A stretch of 6,529 bases of DNA from Planctomycetaceae bacterium (GTDB lineage Bacteria; Planctomycetota; Planctomycetia; Pirellulales; Thermoguttaceae): contig SFIW01000061.1 of assembly GCA_004556055.1 (NCBI GenBank), positions 1-6,529 on the forward strand. Direction: 5' to 3'. The notes under the pieces were generated by a model, which made no database searches, was not told the DNA's origin, and saw only the letters and a program-made list of their open reading frames with translations. Position 1 is the stretch's first letter, and each line of letters begins with the position of its first letter. Below, piece by piece: positions 1 to 5,023 of the stretch. A program made the translations under genes and the position numbers.

Positions 1-75
1 GTTGGGAAACGAGGGAGTGAAGTTAAGGTGGAGGGGGGAAAAGATTTTGCGACTTGAGACTCGGGGCGCGGGGAG

Positions 76-1446
76 TTATACTCCTTCGAGGTCGGCGACG
101 ATGAGGTCGATTTGTCGGCGGAGCTCTTCTTCGCGCGCCACGATGCGTTTGATCTCCGCGTTGAGCGCGACGATATCGATCTTTTCGCGCGTGTCCGGCT
201 TCTCCACGTACGTCGAAGGGGTCAGGTTGAATTTGTTCTTCTCGATCTCGTCGAAGGGAACGACGCGCGAGAAGTACTCGATATCGCGGCGATTCTTCAC
301 GACGTCCGCGATCTTCGCGATATTCTCTTCCGTCAGCTTGTTGTTCTTCGTGACCTTGACGAACTCGCGCGTCGCGTCCACGAAAAGAACCCGGTTGTCC
401 TTCTTATTCTTCTTCAAGACCAAGACGTTCGTCGCGATCGACGTCCCAAAGAAGAGATTGTCCGGGAGCGCGATCACCGCGTCCACGTTGTTCTGCTCCA
501 CGAGATGACGCCGGATCTTCTGCTCCGCGCCCCCGCGATAGAAGACGCCCGGAAAGCAGACGATCGCCGCCGCGCCCTTGTTCGACAGCCACGACAGCGC
601 GTGCATCACAAACGCCAAGTCCGCGTTACCCTTCGGCGCCAAAACCCCCGCGGGCGCAAAGCGCACGTCGTTTATCAGCGTCGGGTTCTTGTCCCCCTCC
701 CACTTGATCGAATAGGGAGGATTCGAGACGATCACGTCGAAAGGCTCGTAATCCCAGTGCTTCGGGGAGACGAGCGTGTCCTCCCGCGCGATATCGAACT
801 TGTCGTACGAGACGCCGTGAAGGATCATGTTGATGCGGCACATGTTGTACGTCGTCAAGTTGATCTCCTGACCGCAGACTTCGACGGGCGCGTCGCTCAC
901 CGCGCACGCCGCTCGATACGCCTTCAGAAGGAGCGATCCCGATCCGCACGCGGGGTCGTAGATCTTATTCACGTTCCGCTGCTCCTGCGTCGTGAGGCGC
1001 GCGAGAAGCTCCGACACCTCCTGCGGCGTGAAGAACTCCCCTCCGCTCTTCCCCGCGTTCGACGCGTACATCTTGAGCAAATACTCGTACGCGTCCCCGA
1101 AAAGGTCGATCGTGTTATCCGAACCCTTGAGCTTCATCTGCCCGACCTTATCCAAAACCGCGACGATCTTCTTGATCCTCTCGTCCGCGCTATTCCCCAG
1201 CTTCGGACTCTGCACGTCGAAGTCGCTAAAAAGGCCCTTGAAGTTCGCTTCGCTCTCCGTCCCCTTCGCGGAGTCCTCAATATGCCGGAAGACTTCCGCA
1301 AGCTTCGTGTTCACCTCCTCCGCGCGTCCCCTCTGCTCGGTATTCTTCTTCTCGTCTCTTTTTTCGTCGACGACGCCCTTCGCTTCCTTCAACACGTTGC
1401 AGAAAAGCTCCGACGGCTTGATGAAGTACCCGTACTGACTCGTCAA
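76..1446 (-). CDS. hsdM: HsdM catalytic portion (downstream frame)
   Basis: This is the long segment of hsdM downstream of the break, shown from the first possible start (TTG at 1446), 456 residues. It has the HsdM helical part with KGLFSDFDVQSPKLG (70-84), GDAYEYLLKMYASNAGKSGGEFFTPQEV (117-144), the S-adenosylmethionine motif I DPACGSG (164-170), GQEINLTTYNMCRINM (192-207) and the catalytic NPPY (242-245), and ends with the helical tail IVAREEELRRQIDLIVADLEGV that contacts HsdS in this family. All catalytic motifs are intact. No ribosome site stands before TTG 1446, so this part may not be made unless the frame is restored. An extra charged segment (about 24-45, DEKRDEKKNTEQRGR) is longer than in the relatives I recall. 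Confidence 0.85.
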   Translation of the reverse strand: MTSQYGYFIKPSELFCNVLKEAKGVVDEKRDEKKNTEQRGRAEEVNTKLAEVFRHIEDSAKGTESEANFKGLFSDFDVQSPKLGNSADERIKKIVAVLDKVGQMKLKGSDNTIDLFGDAYEYLLKMYASNAGKSGGEFFTPQEVSELLARLTTQEQRNVNKIYDPACGSGSLLLKAYRAACAVSDAPVEVCGQEINLTTYNMCRINMILHGVSYDKFDIAREDTLVSPKHWDYEPFDVIVSNPPYSIKWEGDKNPTLINDVRFAPAGVLAPKGNADLAFVMHALSWLSNKGAAAIVCFPGVFYRGGAEQKIRRHLVEQNNVDAVIALPDNLFFGTSIATNVLVLKKNKKDNRVLFVDATREFVKVTKNNKLTEENIAKIADVVKNRRDIEYFSRVVPFDEIEKNKFNLTPSTYVEKPDTREKIDIVALNAEIKRIVAREEELRRQIDLIVADLEGV

Positions 1447-1633
1447 GTACTTGACAATTTCCCTGCCGGTCGATTTCGTTTTCGAGCTTCTCCGAGAGGA
1501 ACCGGTAGAACATCGTGCAGATGACGTACGCTTTAAAATCCCACCCGTCGACGCTTCCGCGCAAATCGTCCGCCACGCTCCATATCGAACTAAAGAGTTC
1601 CGCGCGTTCCTGTTCCTTCTTCGTGTCGATCAT
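1277..1633 (-). CDS. HsdM N-terminal fragment (upstream frame)
   Basis: This is the peptide actually read from the good start of hsdM. Residues 1 to about 57 match the HsdM N-terminal helical domain; after that the frame gives an Arg/Glu-rich tail without family character (GSEGRRRRKKRREEE) and stops at 1277, 118 residues in all. It lacks every catalytic motif. As it stands this truncated peptide is the likely product of the gene. Confidence 0.7.
   Translation of the reverse strand: MIDTKKEQERAELFSSIWSVADDLRGSVDGWDFKAYVICTMFYRFLSEKLENEIDRQGNCQVLDESVRVLHQAVGAFLQRVEGSEGRRRRKKRREEEYRAEGTRGGGEHEACGSLPAY
1442..1455. repeat. Perfect 14-bp palindrome at the hsdM break
   Basis: GTCAAGTACTTGAC is identical to its own reverse complement and lies at the edge of the region where the hsdM reading frame changes. 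It may be chance, or a site linked to the loss of sequence there. Confidence 0.5.
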
Positions 1634-1692
1634 CTTCTTTCCTCTCCGGGGGTTCTCTACGCCTTCGCGGGCGTCTGCAAAAAGTCGCGTTC

Positions 1693-1720
1693 ATTATACC
1701 AGAAAAAGCGGAGCGCGCAA
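1693..1720 (-). promoter_or_regulatory. Promoter of hsdM
   Basis: On the minus strand TTGCGC (1720-1715) is followed after 16 bases by TATAAT (1698-1693). Expected start is near 1686, about 53 bases before the ATG at 1633. The -10 is perfect; the -35 is moderate. It shows that hsdM has its own transcription start. Confidence 0.6.
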
Positions 1721-1813
1721 ATCATGAGCGCGCTGAGAACGCGCGAAATTAAGGATTCGCGGCGCCGAGCCTCGCCCCCCGTTTTAACGCGTCGCGAGAT
1801 TGTACGGAGCTCC

Positions 1814-1837
1814 AAAAAGGACGCCCGACGTCGCGTC
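1814..1837 (-). terminator. Weak terminator candidate after the ankyrin gene
   Basis: On the minus strand GACGC (1837-1833) can pair with GCGTC (1824-1820) around an 8-base loop, followed by C and five T (1818-1814). The stem has only five pairs and lies about 90 bases after the stop. The 292-base gap between the ankyrin gene and hsdM otherwise holds the hsdM promoter and no gene I can support. Confidence 0.3.
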
Positions 1838-1925
1838 TCGGGGGACGGGTCAAAGAAAAAATTTTTTTAGAAAAATCGGCTTGCGCGCCCGTTCTTCAAC
1901 AAAAGGCCCTCCCACGCGCGGTAAG

Positions 1926-2684
1926 TCAACGCCCCCCGCGGAGTCTCTGGCGCCGATGCGCTTCGAGCGCGTCGACGTAACATGTCTTGAGTAGTCCGAT
2001 CTTGCGTTCCAGATCGGGAATATCGGCCTTCTTCCGTTCCTCTTCGTTCTCCATGAGGAAATTCCACCACTTCGTCAACGTCCTGATCCGCTCGTTCACG
2101 CTCCGCGCCGATTGCGGCGGGAAATCGGGATCCGCGCCCCCGTCGAGGAGCGTCCTGAAAAGCTCCTTCACGCGGAACGGGTCCGATTCTTCGTCGTAAT
2201 AGAGGGGCAAATACTCGAACCCGGTGAGCGCCTCGTAGGAAGGTGTCTCGTTCCCGTTCGCCTCGCCGTTGGGATCGTACTTCCGCGCCAATAGGAACTC
2301 GCAGATTTCCGTGAGCTGAAAATACGCCGCGTGATGGAGAAGCGAACGATTCGTGGAGTCGAGCAGCGGAACTTTCTGATCGATAACAAACGCCTTGACC
2401 AGATCCCCAAGGCTCCGATACGTCGAACGGATCGTCTCCCGTTCCTCCCGGCGTTCTTCCTTAAAGAAAGCGTATTGAAGATCCCCCATCTTTTCGAGCC
2501 AGTACGCGACGACGGAGCGATTCTTCGTGAAAAGGGTCGGAGGGCCGATTCGGTATTTTTCGCCCAGGAGCGTTCTGGCGTCATCGACCATTCCCCGCGA
2601 CAAGAGAGGAGCGATATCCGCGTAGGAGTCGAGCGCTTGGTTCGTGGTAACTTTTCGGTGAAATCCTGCAAACTGCTGTTTCAT
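1926..2684 (-). CDS. Ankyrin-repeat protein of unknown function
   Basis: The 252-residue product (ATG at 2684) carries one clear ankyrin repeat, with DSTNRSLLHHAAYFQLTEICEFLLARKYDPN, and a second with a longer insert that ends VKELFRTLLDGGADPDF. Ankyrin repeats are protein-binding scaffolds; no catalytic motif is visible. The N-terminal part is helical and may hold degenerate repeats (IAPLLSRGMVDDARTLLGEKY); the C-terminus is charged and helical. There is no signal peptide or membrane segment, so it should be cytoplasmic. I chose ATG 2684 because GGAACGGA lies 5 bases upstream; an ATG at 2705 would add seven residues but has only an A-rich stretch before it. It stands alone with its own promoter. 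Its place beside hsdM does not prove a link. Reality of the gene is well supported by length and repeats; role is unknown. Confidence 0.8.
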   Translation of the reverse strand: MKQQFAGFHRKVTTNQALDSYADIAPLLSRGMVDDARTLLGEKYRIGPPTLFTKNRSVVAYWLEKMGDLQYAFFKEERREERETIRSTYRSLGDLVKAFVIDQKVPLLDSTNRSLLHHAAYFQLTEICEFLLARKYDPNGEANGNETPSYEALTGFEYLPLYYDEESDPFRVKELFRTLLDGGADPDFPPQSARSVNERIRTLTKWWNFLMENEEERKKADIPDLERKIGLLKTCYVDALEAHRRQRLRGGR

Positions 2685-2736
2685 AAATATCCGTTCCAGT
2701 CCCATTTTTTTTAAATAGCGTTTCGCGTTTAACAGG

Positions 2737-2755
2737 TTCCTAAGGAATTGTCCTT
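2737..2755. repeat. Overlapping small inverted repeats in the ankyrin gene leader
   Basis: TTCCTAAGGAA (2737-2747) is a perfect inverted repeat around one base, and AAGGA (2742-2746) also pairs with TCCTT (2751-2755). The two pairings share bases and exclude each other. They lie in the untranslated leader between the promoter and the start codon. Function is unknown; they may be chance. Confidence 0.3.
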
Positions 2756-2809
2756 GACGAAAGTTAGAAGCAATTCAATCCGCAACGCGCGTTAAAGGAA
2801 TCTGAGATA

Positions 2810-2838
2810 ATTATAGGCCCCATAAAAGCAAAACACAA
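2810..2838 (-). promoter_or_regulatory. Promoter of the ankyrin-repeat gene
   Basis: On the minus strand TTGTGT (2838-2833) is followed after 17 bases by TATAAT (2815-2810). A/T tracts at 2839-2872 lie directly upstream and could act as an UP element. Expected start is near 2803, about 120 bases before the chosen start codon. Confidence 0.68.
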
Positions 2839-2969
2839 TAAAAATTTTTGAAATTTTGTGGAATTTTCAAATCTTTGCGTTTCCCTTCGCCATCGCGCGG
2901 CGCGGAGGCGCAGAACGCCGTTAATGTCTAAAGAAAGAGGCTCGCGACGCTCCCTCCTCCGAGTCTGCC

Positions 2970-3434
2970 TTATCTTTCCCAACGCATCGTCCATTCGCGT
3001 TCCCCCGTCGCGGAGTCGACGCGTTGCGCCTCCTCGACGAATCCGCGCCGCCGATAGAACGCGGTCGCGCGCTCGTTCTGGCAATAGACGCTCAGTTCCA
3101 TGCGCCGCGCTCCTTCGAGCGCCTTCGCCAAGAGCGCGGAGCCGATCCCTTCCCCGCGTCGATCCGCGCGGACGAAGAGCCCTTCGATCCGCTCCCCGAC
3201 GACGCCGACGAACCCGACGAGACGCGTTCCCTCAAACGCTCCGAAGAGGGTCGCGCCGCGCATCGCCTCCGCGACGTACCCCGCGACCCCGCGCCAATAC
3301 CTCGCGTCGACGAAGGAATGAGCCTCCAAATTCACGCTCAGCCATAATTCGAACGCCGCGTCAAACTCCGCGTCCCCCTCGATTCGACGTATCGCGACGC
3401 TCTCTTGGCGCCGATGAGCTTCCGCGCGCGTCAT
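2970..3434 (-). CDS. GNAT family N-acetyltransferase (YiaC/YjaB-like)
   Basis: GNAT enzymes transfer an acetyl group from acetyl-CoA to an amine on a small molecule or protein. The 154-residue protein shows the full fold: an N-terminal AFELWLSVNLEAHSFVDARYW segment (27-47) as in YiaC-type proteins, a central strand GFVGVVGERIEGLFV (74-88), the acetyl-CoA pyrophosphate loop RRGEGIGSALL (92-102), and the C-terminal NERATAFYRRRGF (119-131) with Tyr127 in the place of the usual general acid. The first twelve or so residues are extra to the domain. The ATG at 3434 has GAGGAGG upstream with a rather long gap of 11 bases. The substrate is unknown; lysine acetylation, as reported for E. coli YiaC, is possible but not shown. 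No partner gene is adjacent. Confidence 0.88.
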   Translation of the reverse strand: MTRAEAHRRQESVAIRRIEGDAEFDAAFELWLSVNLEAHSFVDARYWRGVAGYVAEAMRGATLFGAFEGTRLVGFVGVVGERIEGLFVRADRRGEGIGSALLAKALEGARRMELSVYCQNERATAFYRRRGFVEEAQRVDSATGEREWTMRWER

Positions 3435-3500
3435 TTACGTCCGAGCCTCCTCGACTATCTTCGCTTTTTGTATTTGCACGTACGGATAGACCCAAGCCAT
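3435..3500 (-). CDS. Possible 21-residue leader peptide before the GNAT gene
   Basis: An ATG at 3500 opens a frame of 21 codons (MAWVYPYVQIQKAKIVEEART) that ends with TAA directly abutting the GNAT ATG. GGGAG lies about ten bases before its start. The GNAT ribosome site GGAGG (3450-3446) falls inside this frame, so translation of the peptide could affect translation of the enzyme. No family is recognised, and a frame of this length can occur by chance. Confidence 0.25.
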   Translation of the reverse strand: MAWVYPYVQIQKAKIVEEART

Positions 3501-3637
3501 CTCGTTTTTGCTCCCAATCCTTCCGATAAAAAACCTTTAGCCGTCGTTCCTTAACGGTTCGCGTCCCGAGGGCTCCTTCGTCGAAGAAAGGGGAATGAAA
3601 AATTCCCACAATTCGCCCTCTGAAGCGCTTTTAGTAT

Positions 3638-3666
3638 ATTATAATTTCAATCGCCGCGAAACACAA
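3638..3666 (-). promoter_or_regulatory. Main candidate promoter of the GNAT gene
   Basis: On the minus strand TTGTGT (3666-3661) is followed after 17 bases by TATAAT (3643-3638). Expected start is near 3631, giving a leader close to 200 bases. The same 11-base box TTATTGTGTTT with the same spacing and -10 box precedes the ankyrin gene. Apart from the small open frame at 3435-3500, I see no known RNA element in the leader. Confidence 0.65.
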
Positions 3667-3679
3667 TAACTCTTAAAAA

Positions 3680-3709
3680 ATTTTACCGTAGTATTTCTGT
3701 GAAACACAA
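3680..3709 (-). promoter_or_regulatory. Upstream candidate promoter of the GNAT gene
   Basis: On the minus strand TTGTGT (3709-3704) is followed after 18 bases by TAAAAT (3685-3680). It begins about 35 bases after the nrnA terminator. It shares the TTGTGTTT core with the promoters at 3638-3666 and 2810-2838. The -10 box is imperfect and the spacer is one base longer, so this is the weaker of the two. Confidence 0.4.
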
Positions 3710-3743
3710 GAACGCGTTTGACGACGATTCCCGCGCCGACCCC

Positions 3744-3778
3744 AAAAAATAAGGGGAAAACCTTGCGATTTTCCCCTT
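3744..3778 (-). terminator. Rho-independent terminator of nrnA-like gene
   Basis: AAGGGGAAAA (3751-3760) and TTTTCCCCTT (3769-3778) form a perfect 10-bp stem with an 8-base loop. On the minus strand the stem is followed by ATTTTTT (3750-3744). It lies 24 bases beyond the stop codon at 3802. Confidence 0.9.
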
Positions 3779-3801
3779 GGTCTCGTCCTCAGAATTCCTA
3801 C

Positions 3802-4839
3802 TCATTTGCCGCAGTCGAGATGATAACGCGCTTCGGTTCCCTCCTTAAAGCGTCGGCAAGCCTCCTCGAAGGGGAGCTTCAACGTCGCCCCCGCCGCTTT
3901 CTGGTGACCGCCCCCGTTAAAGCTCTTCGCCAAGAGCGCGCAGTTCATCGCGCATCGACTTCGGAAAGACGCTTTCACGCTCCCGTCCGGCTGTTCGATC
4001 GCGATCGTCGCGACCTCGGTTCCCGCCACGGAGAGCGCTTCGTTCACAAGATCCTCGCTGTCGGACGCGATCGCCCCCGCGCGTTGGAAATCCTCTTGCG
4101 TCAGCCGCATGAAGACGCCCTTCCCGTCGATAAAGCGCTCGCACGTCGACGCGACCGTCCCCAGAAGCTTGAAGCGTCCGAAAGACTCCTGCTCGTTCGT
4201 CAACCGATAGACTTCGTCGACGCGAACCCCCGCGTCGACCAGAACGGCGGCGCGGCGGAACGTTCCCGAATTCGTCGACGCAAAGCGGAACATCCCCGTG
4301 TCGGTCGCGATCGCGGTGTAGACGGGGAAGGCGAGTTCGCGAGTCCATTGGACGCCGAGCGCTTCGATCGCCTCGAAGACAAGGCTCCCGGAGGAATCGG
4401 CGTCGGGATCGACGAAACGGAACTTTCCGAGGGGATCGCCGACTTCATGATGGTCGATCGCGACGGAAGGGCCTTGGAAGTTCGAGAAGAGTTGGGTCGC
4501 TTCAGGGCCGAGCTGTGCGGCGGAGCTCACGTCGATCGCCATGAGGAGGTCGGCGGACTCGACGAAGGCGCTCTGCTCGGGGGATAGCGCGCCGAGCTGG
4601 GCGACGCGCCCTTCGGGGTCGAGGAAACGCAAGGCGGGGGGTACGGGGTAAGAATCGACGACGAGGGCTTCTTTTCCGAGCTTTTGGAGGGCGCGCGCCA
4701 TGGCGATCGACGACCCGAGGGTGTCGCCGTCGGGTCGAATATGGGCGCAAATAACGACGCGCTTCGCGTCGCGCATGACGTCGACAAATGGTCGCCAATC
4801 AATAGAACTCCAGGTCGCCCGTTCACTCTGCGTATTCAT
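3802..4839 (-). CDS. nrnA: DHH/DHHA1 family phosphoesterase, NrnA-like (oligoribonuclease / pAp phosphatase)
   Basis: This is a cytoplasmic metal-dependent phosphoesterase. NrnA enzymes degrade very short RNA oligonucleotides at the end of mRNA decay and many also dephosphorylate 3'-phosphoadenosine 5'-phosphate. The 345-residue protein has all family motifs: HIRPDGD (33-39), Asp103 in AIDVSS, the DHH triad at 129-131, TDTG at 179-182, and the DHHA1 substrate motif NGGGHQKAAG (308-317). Length is close to the usual 310-350. The ATG at 4839 has GAGAGGA (4850-4844) just upstream. It has its own promoter and terminator, so it looks like a single-gene unit. It is a housekeeping gene and composition matches the region, which argues that the surroundings are native chromosome. 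The exact substrate (nanoRNA, pAp, or cyclic dinucleotide intermediates) cannot be told from sequence alone. Confidence 0.93.
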   Translation of the reverse strand: MNTQSERATWSSIDWRPFVDVMRDAKRVVICAHIRPDGDTLGSSIAMARALQKLGKEALVVDSYPVPPALRFLDPEGRVAQLGALSPEQSAFVESADLLMAIDVSSAAQLGPEATQLFSNFQGPSVAIDHHEVGDPLGKFRFVDPDADSSGSLVFEAIEALGVQWTRELAFPVYTAIATDTGMFRFASTNSGTFRRAAVLVDAGVRVDEVYRLTNEQESFGRFKLLGTVASTCERFIDGKGVFMRLTQEDFQRAGAIASDSEDLVNEALSVAGTEVATIAIEQPDGSVKASFRSRCAMNCALLAKSFNGGGHQKAAGATLKLPFEEACRRFKEGTEARYHLDCGK

Positions 4840-4899
4840 AAATTCCTCTCTCTTTCGACGCCGGATTATCCGCTCCGGGGCGCGGTCTTTTTTTTCGGG

Positions 4900-4927
4900 A
4901 TTATACGAAAGGTACGCGGAGCGTCAA
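4900..4927 (-). promoter_or_regulatory. Promoter of nrnA-like gene
   Basis: On the minus strand TTGACG (4927-4922) is followed after 16 bases by a perfect TATAAT (4905-4900). Expected transcription start is near 4893, giving a leader of about 55 bases. The gene therefore does not depend on read-through from hsdS. Confidence 0.75.
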
Positions 4928-4948
4928 GCGTTCCCCCTGGGTCGAAGA

Positions 4949-4965
4949 AGCGCGCGAAACGCGCT
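4949..4965. other. GC-rich hairpin between hsdS and nrnA
   Basis: AGCGCG and CGCGCT form a perfect 6-bp stem around a 5-base loop. It lies about 60 bases after the hsdS stop and just upstream of the nrnA -35 box. There is no run of U after it on the minus strand, so it is at best an incomplete terminator for hsdS. No better terminator is visible in the 184-base gap. Confidence 0.3.
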
Positions 4966-5023
4966 AAGTCGAGTCCCCTTAAAGCGTTCTTCGGCGTTCG
5001 ACCGACTCGCCTTTTTAGGGCGT

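Larger units (their letters stand above)
76..1633 (-). pseudogene. hsdM: Type I methyltransferase gene hsdM, broken by a frameshift near codon 57
   Basis: HsdM is the adenine-N6 methyltransferase subunit of Type I systems; with HsdS it methylates the split target. The start is clear: ATG at 1633 with AGAGGA (1645-1640) six bases upstream, then the typical N-terminus ERAELFSSIWSVADDLRGSVDGWDFKAYV and FYRFLSEKLENEIDR. Between about 1455 and 1470 the family match leaves this frame and continues in another, starting EIVKYLTSQYGYFIKPSELF and running to the TAA at 76. The two frames differ by one extra or two missing bases. Compared with HsdM proteins as I recall them, the joint also lacks very roughly 15-30 residues, so a small out-of-frame deletion is likelier than a one-base error. 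Read across the break, about 518 residues would be encoded. The frame change may be real decay, reversible variation, or an assembly error. Confidence 0.85.

Noticed and set aside
112..1524. Long plus-strand open frame of 470 codons opposite hsdM
   Set aside because: It is rich in Arg, Asp and Val with no recognisable domain, and mirrors the GC-rich codons of hsdM, whose motifs (DPACGSG, NPPY) are unmistakable. It also spans the hsdM break without reason.
1634..1925. Possible RNA gene in the gap before hsdM
   Set aside because: I see no tRNA cloverleaf or other known RNA fold; only the hsdM promoter and a weak hairpin are supportable.
2839..2872. AT-rich imperfect palindromes as an origin or operator
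   Set aside because: The arms pair poorly and there are no repeated boxes; an A/T-rich element upstream of the ankyrin promoter explains the sequence well enough.
2858..3529. Plus-strand open frame opposite the GNAT gene
   Set aside because: The product is an Arg/Pro/Ser-rich low-complexity sequence, as expected from the antisense of a GC-rich gene; the minus strand has a full GNAT domain with promoter and ribosome site.
3361..3609. Minus-strand frame from GTG at 3609 overlapping the GNAT start
   Set aside because: It overlaps the GNAT gene out of frame, has no clear ribosome site and gives no recognisable protein.
3718..4587. Plus-strand open frame opposite nrnA
   Set aside because: It begins within the nrnA terminator and has no family features; the minus-strand DHH motifs are complete.
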